A DNA stretch of 64,000 nucleotides, taken from NCBI RefSeq assembly GCF_001696535.1, contig NZ_MBQE01000003.1, positions 310,001 to 374,000 on the forward strand, given 5' to 3'. Of this stretch, positions 17,796 to 28,296 are shown one piece after another. The DNA comes from Stappia indica. GTDB taxonomy: Bacteria > Pseudomonadota > Alphaproteobacteria > Rhizobiales > Stappiaceae. The notes under the pieces are model-generated. The model saw only the letters and a program-made list of their open reading frames with translations. It had not been told where the DNA came from and searched no databases. Every line of letters starts with the position of its first letter. Position 1 is the stretch's first letter. The translations under genes and the position numbers were made by a program.

Positions 17796-18719
17796 GTGAC
17801 AGGACTGGTCAAGCGTCTGACGAAGATTGCAGCGGCGGCGCTCGCCCCGCTCGCCTTTGCCGGTGCGGCGTCGGCCGCCCAGCCGATGCCGTGGCAGCTG
17901 GGATTCCAGCCGGCCGCGACGGAAGTGATGGAGGACATCACCTGGTTCACCGACTTCACGCTGGTGATCGTGACGATCATCACGCTGTTCGTCCTGGGCC
18001 TGCTGGTGTGGTGCATCATGCGCTTCAACTCCAAGGCCAACCCGACGCCGTCGCGGACCTCCCACAACACCTTCATCGAGGTGGTGTGGACGCTGGTCCC
18101 GATTCTCGTCCTGGTGATGATCTCGATCCCCTCGTTCCGCCTGCTCTACAAGCAGATCGAGATCCCGGAATACGACATGACCATCAAGGTGACCGGCTAC
18201 CAGTGGTACTGGGGCTACGAGTACACCGACGAGGCGATGTCCGACATTTCCTTCGAGTCGATCATGCTGCGCGAAGAGTCCGAGCGGGCCGAGCGCGCCG
18301 CCGCCTTCAACCGGCCGATCGAGGAATATCCCCGCCTGCTGGCCGTCGACAACGAGGTCATCGTTCCGGTCGGCAAGACGGTCCGTCTGCAGATCACCGC
18401 AGCCGACGTGATGCACTCCTTCGCCATGCCGGCCTTCGGCGTGAAGATGGACGCCATCCCGGGCCGCCTGAACGAGACCTGGTTCAACGCCAAGCAGACC
18501 GGCATCTTCTACGGCCAGTGCTCCGAGCTCTGCGGCAAGGACCATGCCTTCATGCCGATCGCCATCCGGGTGGTCGAGGAAGAGCAGTTCCAGGCCTGGG
18601 CCGAAGCTGCCAAGAGCGACGTCGAAGAGGCGACCCGCCAGCTGATGGCGACCATCGCCAAGCCGGCCGGCACCGCCGCCGCCCCGGCGGCCGGCTCGCT
18701 GGACGTCGCCGCACGCTGA
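17796..18719 (+). CDS. coxB: Cytochrome c oxidase subunit II (aa3 type)
   Basis: A 307-residue subunit that takes electrons from cytochrome c through the CuA centre. A signal peptide covers about 1-28; two membrane helices lie near 48-75 and 90-115; the periplasmic cupredoxin domain has the aromatic GYQWYWGYEY and the CuA ligands Cys242, Cys246, His250 and Met253 (CSELCGKDHAFM). The start is GTG at 17796 after AGGAAGGGAG. It heads the oxidase cluster; ctaD follows after 123 bp. The Ala/Pro-rich tail after residue 290 has no domain. Confidence 0.96.
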   Translation: MTGLVKRLTKIAAAALAPLAFAGAASAAQPMPWQLGFQPAATEVMEDITWFTDFTLVIVTIITLFVLGLLVWCIMRFNSKANPTPSRTSHNTFIEVVWTLVPILVLVMISIPSFRLLYKQIEIPEYDMTIKVTGYQWYWGYEYTDEAMSDISFESIMLREESERAERAAAFNRPIEEYPRLLAVDNEVIVPVGKTVRLQITAADVMHSFAMPAFGVKMDAIPGRLNETWFNAKQTGIFYGQCSELCGKDHAFMPIAIRVVEEEQFQAWAEAAKSDVEEATRQLMATIAKPAGTAAAPAAGSLDVAAR

Positions 18720-18827
18720 TCGAATTCACGGCGTGCGAGGCCGTGCCCCGCACGCCGCCAGGTCCGCACCGGGCCAAGTTCACACGGGCTTGTTCCCGGT
18801 CCGACGGGCCGAGGTAAGATTCTCTAA

Positions 18828-20441
<1,614 letters not shown>

Positions 20442-20462
20442 TCCAGGCATGACACGGACAGG

Positions 20463-20540
20463 CCGCGCCGGCATCCCGGCGCGGTCACCCGGCAGGGCCC
20501 CGACAGGGTCCCGCCCCCGGCAGGCGCCCTTCGGGGCGCC
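20463..20540 (+). promoter_or_regulatory. Pair of strong hairpins between ctaD and ctaB
   Basis: Hairpin 1 pairs CCGCGCCGG (20463-20471) with CCGGCGCGG (20476-20484) around CATC. Hairpin 2 pairs GGCGCCC (20523-20529) with GGGCGCC (20534-20540) around a TTCG tetraloop. Neither has a T run, so they look like mRNA-stabilising or processing structures rather than intrinsic terminators. Confidence 0.55.
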
Positions 20541-20669
20541 GCGCCATTGAGGTTCCCGCCCGCCTACCGTGATCGGCACGGGCAAGACCGAGCCGCTCCC
20601 CGAGGGCGGAATGCACGAGAAAGACCTGGCCCCCGAGGGCTGGGACGCACGAGAGAGACCGGAACAGAC

Positions 20670-21617
20670 ATGTCGCTCGCAGACTACCAGGACCGCAGGC
20701 TGGACGCCGTCGCCCATGGCGGGCAGGGCGACGTCGGCGACTACCTGGCGCTGCTCAAGCCGCGGGTGATGTCGCTCGTCATCTTCACGGCGCTGGTCGG
20801 CCTGCTGATCGCCCCGGGCGGCATCCATCCGGTGCTCGGCGCGGTGGCGATCCTGTGCATCGCGGTCGGTGCCGGCGCCTCGGGCGCGCTGAACATGTGG
20901 TACGACGCCGACATCGACGCGGTCATGTCGCGCACCGCGCGCCGCCCGATCCCGGCCGGCAAGGTCACCCCCGACGAGGCGCTCGCCTTCGGCCTGACGC
21001 TCTCGGCGTTCTCGGTGCTGGTGCTCGGCCTTGCGGTGAACTGGCTGGCCGCCGGCTTGCTGGCCTTCACCATCTTCTTCTACGCCGTCGTCTACACGAT
21101 GTGGCTGAAGCGCTCGACGCCGCAGAACATCGTCATCGGCGGCGCCGCCGGCGCCTTCCCCCCGATGATCGGCTGGGCTGCGGTGACCGGCACCGTGACG
21201 GTGGAAAGCATCGTCCTGTTCCTGATCATCTTCATGTGGACGCCGCCGCACTTCTGGGCGCTGTCGCTGTTCAAGCGCGGCGACTACGAGGCGGCCCGCG
21301 TGCCGATGCTGCCCGTCGTTGCCGGCGAGGACGCGACGCGCACGCAGATCCTCGTCTATTCGGTGCTGCTGGCCCCGATCGGCGTCGCCCCGACGCTGCT
21401 GGGCTTCGCCTCGCTGGTCTACGGCGTTGCCGCGGCGGTGCTCGGCGTCGCCTTCGTCTGGTACGCCTGGCGCGTCTATGCGCGGCGCGAGGGCGATGCG
21501 GCGCGCAAGGCGGCGGTGCGGCTGTTCGCCTTCTCGCTCGTCTACCTGTTCCTCGTCTTCGCCCTGCTGCTCGCCGACAGCGTCGTCGCGCGCCTGATCG
21601 CGGGAGGCTGGCTGTGA
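20670..21617 (+). CDS. ctaB: Protoheme IX farnesyltransferase (heme O synthase)
   Basis: A 315-residue UbiA-fold membrane enzyme that farnesylates haem b to haem O, the precursor of haem a for the oxidase. It has [15 protein letters not shown] (first Asp-rich motif, near residue 76) and a later [20 protein letters not shown] loop. About nine helices are predicted by eye. The ATG at 20670 fits the conserved N terminus (LKPRVMSLV near 28). The stop overlaps the GTG of the next small gene by 3 bp within GTGA. Confidence 0.95.
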   Translation: MSLADYQDRRLDAVAHGGQGDVGDYLALLKPRVMSLVIFTALVGLLIAPGGIHPVLGAVAILCIAVGAGASGALNMWYDADIDAVMSRTARRPIPAGKVTPDEALAFGLTLSAFSVLVLGLAVNWLAAGLLAFTIFFYAVVYTMWLKRSTPQNIVIGGAAGAFPPMIGWAAVTGTVTVESIVLFLIIFMWTPPHFWALSLFKRGDYEAARVPMLPVVAGEDATRTQILVYSVLLAPIGVAPTLLGFASLVYGVAAAVLGVAFVWYAWRVYARREGDAARKAAVRLFAFSLVYLFLVFALLLADSVVARLIAGGWL

Positions 21618-21769
21618 GCGACGACGGTATCCGCCAGACGGAAGAGCAGAAGAAGCGCCAGCGCAAGCGCTCGGTCGCCATCGGCCTCGCCATTGCCGGG
21701 CTGGTGCTGCTCTTCTACGTGATCACGCTGGTCAAGATGGGACCGGGCGTGCTCAACCGGCCCCTGTAA
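21614..21769 (+). CDS. Small single-helix protein of the cox cluster (CoxF-like)
   Basis: A 51-residue protein with a basic, Gln/Lys/Arg-rich N-terminal third (residues 9-20) and one membrane helix (about 21-42, [20 protein letters not shown]), ending [10 protein letters not shown]. The GTG start overlaps the ctaB stop and has GGGAGG upstream, so it is translationally coupled. Its place between ctaB and ctaG matches the small CoxF-type protein of alphaproteobacterial cox operons; assembly or subunit function is inference. Confidence 0.8.
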   Translation: MSDDGIRQTEEQKKRQRKRSVAIGLAIAGLVLLFYVITLVKMGPGVLNRPL

Positions 21770-21795
21770 CGGACCCTGCGAGAGGAAGGCATCGC

Positions 21796-22455
21796 ATGAC
21801 GCGACAGACCGACACCCCCGACCAGGCATCCGCGACGCCGCGCGATGCAACCGCACCGGACCGCCAGGCGGTTCTGGCCCGCAAGAACCGGCGCATCGCC
21901 GTCACCGTGCTCGGCGGCGTGATGATGATGGTCGGCGCGGCCTATGCGGCCGTTCCGCTCTACGAGCTGTTCTGCCAGGTCACCGGCTATGGCGGCACCA
22001 CCCAGCGCGCCGACGCGCCGACCGGCACGATCATCGACCGCACGATCACGGTCCGCTTCGACGGCAACGTCAACTCGAACCTGCCGTGGACCTTCGGTCC
22101 GAAGGAGCGGGCGATCACCCTGCGCATGGGCGAGAGCCGCCAGACCGCCTACACCGCGCACAACAACGGCGGCGACGGCAATATCGGCACGTCGGTGTTC
22201 AACGTGACGCCCTTCGAGGCCGGCGCCTACTTCAACAAGCTCGAGTGCTTCTGCTTCACCGAGCAGCCGCTCGCGGCCGGCGAATCCGTCGAGATGCCGG
22301 TGGTCTTCTTCATCGACCCTGCGATGGACGAGGACCCGAACATGAAGCATATCAAGGAGATCACCCTCTCCTACACGTTCTTCCCTGCAAAGGGACCTGA
22401 AACGCCGGTGGCCGCGGCTCCTGCCGTGACGCCGGATCCAAGCAACCGCATGTGA
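21796..22455 (+). CDS. ctaG: Cytochrome c oxidase assembly protein CtaG/Cox11 (CuB chaperone)
   Basis: A 219-residue protein that delivers copper to the CuB site of subunit I. One N-terminal helix (about residues 36-56) anchors a periplasmic immunoglobulin-like domain with the copper motif ECFCF and the conserved LPWTFGP and VFFIDP segments. The N-terminal 30 residues are polar. GAGGAAGG gives a strong ribosome site. It sits 26 bp after the small protein gene and 51 bp before coxC. Confidence 0.96.
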   Translation: MTRQTDTPDQASATPRDATAPDRQAVLARKNRRIAVTVLGGVMMMVGAAYAAVPLYELFCQVTGYGGTTQRADAPTGTIIDRTITVRFDGNVNSNLPWTFGPKERAITLRMGESRQTAYTAHNNGGDGNIGTSVFNVTPFEAGAYFNKLECFCFTEQPLAAGESVEMPVVFFIDPAMDEDPNMKHIKEITLSYTFFPAKGPETPVAAAPAVTPDPSNRM

Positions 22456-22506
22456 GTGCGCAGGCCCGCCTGCCGGCGGCATGACTTTAATCGGGGGAGT
22501 GTACCC

Positions 22507-23367
22507 ATGGCGCATGCCAAGAACCACGACTACCACATCGTAGATCCGAGCCCGTGGCCGTTCCTCGGCGGCGTCGGCGCCTTCATCATGGCGCTCGGCG
22601 CGGTCGGCCTGTTCCGCTACACCCAGGGCAACGAGTTCCTGCTGTTCGGCTTCAACCTCGCAGGCTGGGGCATCTTCGCGGTCGGCACGCTGCTCGTGCT
22701 CTACGTGATGTTCGGCTGGTGGCGCGATACCATCCGCGAGTCCATCGCCGGCGATCACACCCCGGTGGTGCAGCTGCACCTGCGCTACGGCATGCTGCTG
22801 TTCATCGCCTCCGAGGTGATGTTCTTCGTGGCCTGGTTCTGGGCCTTCTTCGACGCCTCGCTGTTCACCAGCGAAGCCACCCAGTACGCCCGCGTCGAGG
22901 CGACCGGCGGCGTGTGGCCTCCGGTGGGCATCGAGACTTTCGATCCCTGGCACCTGCCGCTGCTCAACACGCTGATCCTGCTGACCTCCGGCACCACGGT
23001 CACCTGGGCGCACCACGCGATCCAGCACAACGACCGCGAAGGCCTGAAGTGGGGCCTGACGCTGACGGTGCTGCTCGGCGTGCTCTTCACGATCTGCCAG
23101 ATCTACGAGTACAGCCATGCGGCCTTCGGCTTCTCCGGCTCGATCTACGGCGCGACCTTCTTCATGGCGACCGGCTTCCACGGCTTCCACGTCTTCGTCG
23201 GCACCGTGTTCCTGGCCGTTTGCCTGATCCGCGCCTCGATGGGCCAGTTCACCCCGAAGAAGCATTTCGGCTTCGAGGCAGCAGCCTGGTACTGGCACTT
23301 CGTCGACGTGGTGTGGCTGTTCCTGTTCGTGACGATCTACGTCTGGGCGGCCGGCCCGGCCCACTGA
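22507..23367 (+). CDS. coxC: Cytochrome c oxidase subunit III
   Basis: A 286-residue, seven-helix subunit that stabilises the oxidase core. Typical segments are [10 protein letters not shown] at the N terminus, [26 protein letters not shown] with the conserved acidic residue, and the ending [21 protein letters not shown] precedes the ATG at 22507. The next gene, an L,D-transpeptidase, starts only 17 bp after the stop. Confidence 0.97.
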   Translation: MAHAKNHDYHIVDPSPWPFLGGVGAFIMALGAVGLFRYTQGNEFLLFGFNLAGWGIFAVGTLLVLYVMFGWWRDTIRESIAGDHTPVVQLHLRYGMLLFIASEVMFFVAWFWAFFDASLFTSEATQYARVEATGGVWPPVGIETFDPWHLPLLNTLILLTSGTTVTWAHHAIQHNDREGLKWGLTLTVLLGVLFTICQIYEYSHAAFGFSGSIYGATFFMATGFHGFHVFVGTVFLAVCLIRASMGQFTPKKHFGFEAAAWYWHFVDVVWLFLFVTIYVWAAGPAH

Positions 23368-23384
23368 CGCAAGGCGCAAGCCCC

Positions 23385-23915
23385 ATGCGTTTCCGTCTGC
23401 TGAAGACGATCCTGATCCTGTCCGCGGCGGCACCTGTCGCCGCGGACTTTGCTTTTGCGCAGGTGCCTGCATCTGCCGCGTCCGAGGGCGGCGTCGAGAC
23501 GGTTCTCGTCGAGAAGGGCGAGCGCCGGCTGCAGCTTCTGGGCGCAGACGGCGCGGTGCTGAAGAGCTACACGATCGCGCTCGGCGGCGACCCGCTCGGC
23601 CACAAGCAGCGCGAGGGCGACGGCCGCACCCCGGAAGGGCGCTACACGATCGACTGGCGCAACCCGCAAAGCGCCTATCACCTGTCGCTGCACATTTCCT
23701 ATCCGGACCAGGACGACACGCGCCGCGCCAACGAACGCGGCGAGGACCCGGGCGGGATGATCATGATCCATGGCATGCGCAACGGGCTGGGCTGGCTCGG
23801 CTCCCTGCATCAATATGTCGACTGGACCGACGGCTGCATTGCCGTCACCAATGCGGAAATGGATGAGATCTGGCGGCTGGTCCCCAACGGCACGCCGATC
23901 GAGATCCGCCCCTGA
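23385..23915 (+). CDS. L,D-transpeptidase (YkuD) family protein
   Basis: A 176-residue exported protein. A signal peptide ends near residue 26 (AFAQ). The YkuD catalytic motif is complete: HG at the GMIMIHGM strand, then WTDGCIAVTN with nucleophile Cys151. Such enzymes crosslink peptidoglycan 3-3, or attach or remove lipoproteins in the periplasm. It lies 17 bp downstream of coxC inside the oxidase cluster, which is an unexpected place; its ribosome site (AAGG, 12 bases) is weak. A 140-bp gap then precedes DUF983. Confidence 0.88.
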   Translation: MRFRLLKTILILSAAAPVAADFAFAQVPASAASEGGVETVLVEKGERRLQLLGADGAVLKSYTIALGGDPLGHKQREGDGRTPEGRYTIDWRNPQSAYHLSLHISYPDQDDTRRANERGEDPGGMIMIHGMRNGLGWLGSLHQYVDWTDGCIAVTNAEMDEIWRLVPNGTPIEIRP

Positions 23916-24055
23916 CCGCGCCCGCGGTCCGGTAGCCTGAAGCATGTCGCTTTTCCGCCGAGTGACGGACATGCTCTATTGTCGTACGCATTTCCGGACG
24001 GGAAACCGGTTCCCGCCTTTCGCGGAATTGCCCTGGCGCCGGGAGCGCAACGCAG

Positions 24056-24445
24056 ATGAGTGAACCGACCGCCGACCGCGCGCTCTATCCGCCGCAGGAT
24101 CCGCTGCGTGTGGGCCTTGCCGGGCGCTGCCCGCGCTGCGGCCAGGGCCGCCTGTTCAAGGGCTATCTGGCGACGCGCCCGTCCTGCTCCAATTGCGGCC
24201 TCGATTTCGACTTCGCCGACAGCGGCGACGGCCCGGCGGTGTTCATCATCATGATCGTCGGCTTCGTCGTCGTCGGCCTGGCGCTGGCCGTCGAGATGTC
24301 GATCCGCCCGCCGATCTGGGTGCACATGATGCTGTGGCTGCCGCTCACGCTGATTCTCGGCCTCGGCATGCTGCGGCCGCTGAAGGGTCTGATGATCGCC
24401 CAGCAATACAGGCACAGCGCCAAGGAGGGGCGGGTTGACGAGTAA
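24056..24445 (+). CDS. DUF983 family membrane protein with zinc ribbon
   Basis: A 129-residue protein. Two CxxC pairs (CPRC near residue 27 and CSNC near 44) form a zinc ribbon, followed by two membrane helices (about 60-82 and 88-108). DUF983 proteins are regularly found beside surf1 in alphaproteobacterial oxidase clusters, so an assembly role is likely but unproven. GGGAG precedes the ATG. The last 11 bp overlap the surf1 start. Confidence 0.88.
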   Translation: MSEPTADRALYPPQDPLRVGLAGRCPRCGQGRLFKGYLATRPSCSNCGLDFDFADSGDGPAVFIIMIVGFVVVGLALAVEMSIRPPIWVHMMLWLPLTLILGLGMLRPLKGLMIAQQYRHSAKEGRVDE

Positions 24446-25217
24446 CGCATCCACCGCGCCGGCACCTGCCGCCAAGCGCCGCCTGCTGCTGCCGGGCCTC
24501 GTCGCCTTCGTCGTGTTCTGCGCGCTGATGACGCTCGGCACCTGGCAGGTCCTGCGCCTGCAATGGAAGCTCGCGCTGATCGAGCGGGTCGAGGAGCGGA
24601 TCGACCTTGCGCCCGTCGATCCGCCCGCCCCGGAGGCGTGGGAAGGGATCGACGAGGACGCCTGGGACTACCGGCCGGTGCGCCTTAAAGGCAAGTTCCT
24701 CGAGGGCGAGGTCTATTATTACATCGCGCTCAGCGAGCCGCACGGGACCTTCGGCGGTCCGGGCTATCTCGTCTATGCGCCGTTCCGCACCGAGGCCGGA
24801 CCGGTGGTGATGGTCAATCGCGGCTTCGTGCCGGAGGCCCGCCGCCTGCCCGAGAGCCGGCCGGGCAGCGAGCCGCCGGCAGGCGAGGTGGAAATCGCCG
24901 GCCTGTGGCGGCGCGACGAACGCGGCAACATGTTCACGCTGGATGCCGATCCCAAGACGCAGGTCTGGTTCGTGCGCGAGGCACCGAAGATGGCGGCCTC
25001 GCTCGGGATCGGCGACGCGCCGCTCGCGCCCTTCAGCGTCGATCTGCGCACCGAGGCGACGCCGGCCGGCGGCTTGCCGCAGGCGGGCGAGACGATCATC
25101 TCCTTCCGCAACAACCACCTGCAATACGCGGTCACCTGGTACGGGCTCGGCCTGGTGCTGATCGGCGTGTTCATCGCCTTCGCCCGCAGCGAGACCCGCC
25201 GCCCGTCCGGAGAGTAG
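24435..25217 (+). CDS. surf1: SURF1 family oxidase assembly protein
   Basis: A 260-residue haem a-handling assembly factor. Two helices flank a periplasmic domain: one near residues 17-36 ending in GTWQVLRLQWK, and one near 232-250 (WYGLGLVLIGVFIAFA). PVRLKGKF and NRGFVP segments are characteristic. The start is TTG at 24435, supported by a strong AAGGAGG and by an 11-bp overlap with DUF983, so it is translationally coupled. It is the last gene of the oxidase cluster. Confidence 0.93.
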   Translation: MTSNASTAPAPAAKRRLLLPGLVAFVVFCALMTLGTWQVLRLQWKLALIERVEERIDLAPVDPPAPEAWEGIDEDAWDYRPVRLKGKFLEGEVYYYIALSEPHGTFGGPGYLVYAPFRTEAGPVVMVNRGFVPEARRLPESRPGSEPPAGEVEIAGLWRRDERGNMFTLDADPKTQVWFVREAPKMAASLGIGDAPLAPFSVDLRTEATPAGGLPQAGETIISFRNNHLQYAVTWYGLGLVLIGVFIAFARSETRRPSGE

Positions 25218-25330
25218 GGGCGTCTTCGGCCCCTGCCGCCGACGCTCCAGCGCCTCCTTTCGTCATGCCGGGCAAGGCGGACGGGATGACGCTGGGAGGG
25301 GTGGGAGTGCCGTCGCTGCTGTTGCTTACC

Positions 25331-25376
25331 CCCCTCTGTCGGCTGCGCCGACATCTCCCCCTCAAGGGGGGAGAAA
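25331..25376. repeat. Short palindromic repeat, family B, copy 1
   Basis: Contains hairpin GTCGGC-TGC-GCCGAC (25338-25352) followed by CTCCCC and GGGGAG arms (about 25355-25373). A second copy is at 58752-58796. Conceptual translation gives the SPLEGEMSAQPTEGG-type peptide that I recall as a recurrent false gene in alphaproteobacteria. Confidence 0.75.
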
Positions 25377-25539
25377 GGAGCGTGGGCTCGGTCCGCGTAC
25401 CCTCGCCGCCGCTCTGGCAACCAATGGGCCCCGGATCTCGCCATGCTCGTCCGGGGTGACGGCAGAGGGGATGTGGGCGGGTGTGTCATTCTCAGGCCGT
25501 CAACCCGGTGCTGATCGCCATCTCGCCCTCTCGGTTGTC

Positions 25540-25575
25540 ATCCCGGACGAGGCCGCAAGGCCGATGATCCGGGAT
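25540..25575. repeat. Palindromic repeat, family C, copy 1
   Basis: ATCCCGGA at the left end is inverted as TCCGGGAT at the right end, with GGCC-GCAA-GGCC in the centre. A related copy lies at 59067-59103. It is 51 bp to the left of repeat A2. Confidence 0.7.
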
Positions 25576-25626
25576 CCAATGGCAACCCCGGCAGGGGCGA
25601 GACGCGAGCGCATGGCCATCTCCACG

Positions 25627-25793
25627 GCTGTCACGCCTGCGCAGGCAGGCGTCCAGTATCCGCCGGGGCGGATGGTGGCGCACAGGCGTCTGCCGGCCAT
25701 CGCGAAGGCCGCTAGCGGCACCGCCGAGGCCTCACTCGAACCGCACGGGGTTACTGGATCCCGGTCTTCGGCTGTGCCGAAACCGGGATGACA
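25627..25793. repeat. Three-armed intergenic repeat, family A, copy A2
   Basis: A 167-bp copy with ends TGTCA and TGACA, hairpin ACGCCTGC/GCAGGCGT, inner arm CCAGTA/TACTGG, and right hairpin CCCGGT...ACCGGG whose inner pairs are TCGGC/GCCGA. This differs from A1 (CCGGC/GCCGG) by a compensated C:G to T:A change. Confidence 0.85.
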
Positions 25794-25850
25794 TCCTGGG
25801 GGTGGTGCCGCGCAAGGTGGCGGGTCAGGGCGGAGTTATGGCCTGCGCCA

Positions 25851-25880
25851 TTAAAAAGCCGGGCCGCGAGGCGGCCCGGC
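25851..25880 (-). terminator. Intrinsic terminator of the peroxiredoxin gene
   Basis: A perfect 10-bp stem GCCGGGCCGC (25858-25867) with GCGGCCCGGC (25871-25880) and a GAG loop. Read on the minus strand it is followed by TTTTTAA (25851-25857), as expected for a Rho-independent stop 65 bp past the peroxiredoxin stop codon. Confidence 0.88.
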
Positions 25881-25944
25881 TTGATGTCACCTGAAAGCGC
25901 CAGCCCCGGCCGGTGCGCGAAGGCCCCGGCCGAAGGCGTCAGGA

Positions 25945-26427
25945 TCAGAGCGCGGCGAGGATGCCGGCAGCGCCCGAAACCTCGGCCTTGCCCGGCATTT
26001 CCTCGATGTTGAGGGCCGTGACCTTGCCGTCCTTGACGATCATCGCATAGCGCTTGGAGCGGATGCCGAGGCCGGCGCCCGAGGCGTCGAGCTCGAGGCC
26101 GATGGCCTTGGCGAAGTCGGCGCTGCCGTCGGCGAGGAAGGTGATCTTGTCGGCGCCGGTGGCCTTGGCCCAGGCGTTCATCACGAACACGTCGTTGACC
26201 GACACCACCGCGATCTCGTCGACGCCCTTGGACAGGATCGTGTCCGCGTGCTCGACGAAGCCCGGCAGGTGGTTGTTGTGGCAGGTCGGCGTGAAGGCGC
26301 CGGGAACCGCAAAGAGCACCACGGTGCGGCCAGCGAAGAGATCGGAGCTGCTGCGCTCGGCCGGGCCGTCGGCAGTCATGATCTTGAACTTGGTCTCGGG
26401 CAGGGTGTCGCCAACCTTGATCGTCAT
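25945..26427 (-). CDS. Peroxiredoxin (Prx5/glutaredoxin-dependent type)
   Basis: A 160-residue peroxidase that reduces H2O2 and alkyl hydroperoxides in the cytoplasm. The peroxidatic cysteine is Cys49 in PGAFTPTCHNNHLP, the Prx5 signature; VVSVNDVFVMNAW and a late GIRSKRYAMIV are also typical. GAGGAG precedes the ATG at 26427. It lies 116 bp downstream of the DsbD-domain gene on the same strand and ends at a strong terminator. Confidence 0.94.
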   Translation of the reverse strand: MTIKVGDTLPETKFKIMTADGPAERSSSDLFAGRTVVLFAVPGAFTPTCHNNHLPGFVEHADTILSKGVDEIAVVSVNDVFVMNAWAKATGADKITFLADGSADFAKAIGLELDASGAGLGIRSKRYAMIVKDGKVTALNIEEMPGKAEVSGAAGILAAL

Positions 26428-26543
26428 GTTCGGAAGTCTCCTCAAGAGGGTGAACGAGGGCGTCGCGATGCGGCAGGCGGCCGCATGGCGTCCGCCTCCT
26501 GACATAGGGTGTTCCGGCGCGCCCGTCGAGCGGCAGTGACGGA

Positions 26544-27461
26544 CTAGTTCGCGGCCGGCGGCACTTCGCTGCGATGCTCGACGGCCGTCGCGCCCTCCAC
26601 CAGCGTCAGGGCCAGCGGCCGGGAGCCGTCGGCACTGCTGGCAAGGCCGCGCGCCGGCAGGGCGAAGCGGGCGGTGGTGCCGTCCCGCTCCAGCAGCACC
26701 GGCACGCCATTGTAGGAGCCTTCCATCCCTTCGGCGAAAAGGTCGACGGGGTCGGTCGGCGAAGCGAGCTCGGCGGTGATGACGAGGGTCTCCTCGGGCG
26801 CCTTGCCATGCGCCGGGGCAAGGTCCTTCCGCTCGATGGCGGCAATGCGCGGCGGCGCCTCGCCCTGCGGGCGCGGCAGCGCGGCCCTTGCCGCGGAAAT
26901 CGCCTGGCGGGCGGCAAAGTCCGGTCCGCCGTCGCCGAGCGGCAGCTCCAGCTGCGCCTCGCCCGGCATGCAGATCTCCCGGCAGACGCCGAAGCTCACA
27001 TGCGCCCGAAGCACGGGCGCGGCCTCGCCCGGTGCCGGCTCCAGGTCGATCGGCAGCACGATGCGGTCGTGATAGACGATGGAGGTGGCATAGGGGTCGG
27101 AATAGCGCTCGGGCACGGGAAAGCGCAGGCGCGCCGAGGCAAGGCCGGAGGACGCGCCGAAGTCGGCGAGGGTCGGAATGCCGGCCTCGCCCGGAAAGCG
27201 CCAATAGGTGTGCCAGCCGTCCTCGAGGCGGATCTCCAGCGCCGCATCCCAGGCAGCCGACGCCCCGCCGGCATTGGCGGCGTCGGGGCCGGCGGAGACG
27301 AGCCGCACGCTGGCGGCGCCGACGCTGACCCACGGGCTTTCGCCCGCATGGGCGCTGCCGCCAAGGGGCGCGCCGAGCGCGGCGGCGAGCACGAGGCCGG
27401 TCAGGGCGAGGCGCGCAAGGGCGCGCGGGCGGCGGCTGGCGAAAAAGGTCCTGTCCTGCAT
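26544..27461 (-). CDS. Stand-alone DsbD N-terminal domain protein (thiol:disulfide interchange)
   Basis: A 305-residue exported protein. An Arg-rich N terminus and hydrophobic segment (about residues 15-35, ending SAHA) form the signal. The mature part matches the DsbD alpha domain: WHTYWRFPGEAG and the reactive FGVCREICMPGEA with the cysteine pair. The membrane (beta) and thioredoxin (gamma) domains of full DsbD are absent, so it must rely on another protein for electrons. The ATG at 27461 is preferred; another lies at 27485. Confidence 0.82.
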   Translation of the reverse strand: MQDRTFFASRRPRALARLALTGLVLAAALGAPLGGSAHAGESPWVSVGAASVRLVSAGPDAANAGGASAAWDAALEIRLEDGWHTYWRFPGEAGIPTLADFGASSGLASARLRFPVPERYSDPYATSIVYHDRIVLPIDLEPAPGEAAPVLRAHVSFGVCREICMPGEAQLELPLGDGGPDFAARQAISAARAALPRPQGEAPPRIAAIERKDLAPAHGKAPEETLVITAELASPTDPVDLFAEGMEGSYNGVPVLLERDGTTARFALPARGLASSADGSRPLALTLVEGATAVEHRSEVPPAAN

Positions 27462-27696
27462 GGCAATCCCGGCGAACTGCTCCATCTTGACGGTCAAGGG
27501 ACTGGAAGTGTTGGCGCAAATCGCCTTGCCGGTCCACAGGCGAAGCGCCACATCTGCGTGATCGCGGGTGCTGCGGCGGTTAACATGCCGCAAGGCGCGG
27601 CGTAAGATGAGGCCCTGCCGGCGCGTCGCTTCGCGGCAGGAGGCGGACGAAACGGGCATTCAAAGGGTCCGGGGTGCAGGACGGGAACGAGAGGCC

Positions 27697-28296
27697 ATGA
27701 AAAGCGAAGACCTCGGTCGGACGTCCCTTGCGGGACAGCTGCTGATCGCGATGCCGCAGATGGCGGACGAGCGGTTCGCGCATTCCGTGATCTATCTGTG
27801 CGCCCACTCGGCGGAAGGGGCGATGGGCATCATCGTCAACCAGCGGGCGCCGAGCCTCAGCTTTCCCGAGCTGCTGCGCCAGCTCGACATCATCCCCGAC
27901 GATCAGAACATCCGCCTGCCGGCGCCGGCCGACCGCATGCAGGTGCATCGCGGCGGCCCGGTGGAGACGGGGCGCGGCTTCGTGCTGCACTCGCAGGACT
28001 TCGTCATCGCCAATTCGACCATGCCGGTGCAGGACGGCATCTGCCTGACGGCAACGCTCGACATCCTGCGCGCCATCGCCGAAGGGCGCGGGCCGGCACA
28101 GGCGATGCTGGCGCTGGGATATGCCGGCTGGGGCGCCGGGCAGCTGGAAGCCGAGATCCAGGAAAACGGCTGGATCACCGGGCCGGCGGACGAAGGCATC
28201 GTCTTCGACGCCGCGCTCGACAGCAAGTGGGACCGCGCGCTCGCCAAGATCGGCATCGCGCCGGCGATGCTGTCCAGCGAAGCCGGCCACGCCTGA
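27697..28296 (+). CDS. YqgE/AlgH family protein
   Basis: A 199-residue cytoplasmic protein of the UPF0301 (YqgE/AlgH) family, known from [35 protein letters not shown] and the [16 protein letters not shown] stretch. AlgH was named in alginate regulation in Pseudomonas; the molecular role is still unclear. GAGG lies just upstream of the ATG at 27697. It is divergent from the DsbD-domain gene across 235 bp. Confidence 0.93.
   Translation: MKSEDLGRTSLAGQLLIAMPQMADERFAHSVIYLCAHSAEGAMGIIVNQRAPSLSFPELLRQLDIIPDDQNIRLPAPADRMQVHRGGPVETGRGFVLHSQDFVIANSTMPVQDGICLTATLDILRAIAEGRGPAQAMLALGYAGWGAGQLEAEIQENGWITGPADEGIVFDAALDSKWDRALAKIGIAPAMLSSEAGHA

Larger units (their letters stand above)
25218..25944. other. 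Repeat-rich gap after surf1
   Basis: A 727-bp gap with no gene. It holds, left to right, repeat B1 (25331-25376), C1 (25540-25575), A2 (25627-25793) and the peroxiredoxin terminator (25851-25880). Open frames here are repeat-derived on both strands (SPLEGEM-type and TPAQAGVQ-type peptides) and are not called as genes. Confidence 0.7.

Noticed and set aside
27486-27498. CTTGAC-G-GTCAAG palindrome upstream of the DsbD-domain gene
   Set aside because: Short arms and a one-base centre overlapping a possible alternative start; it occurs once and does not match a known regulator site.
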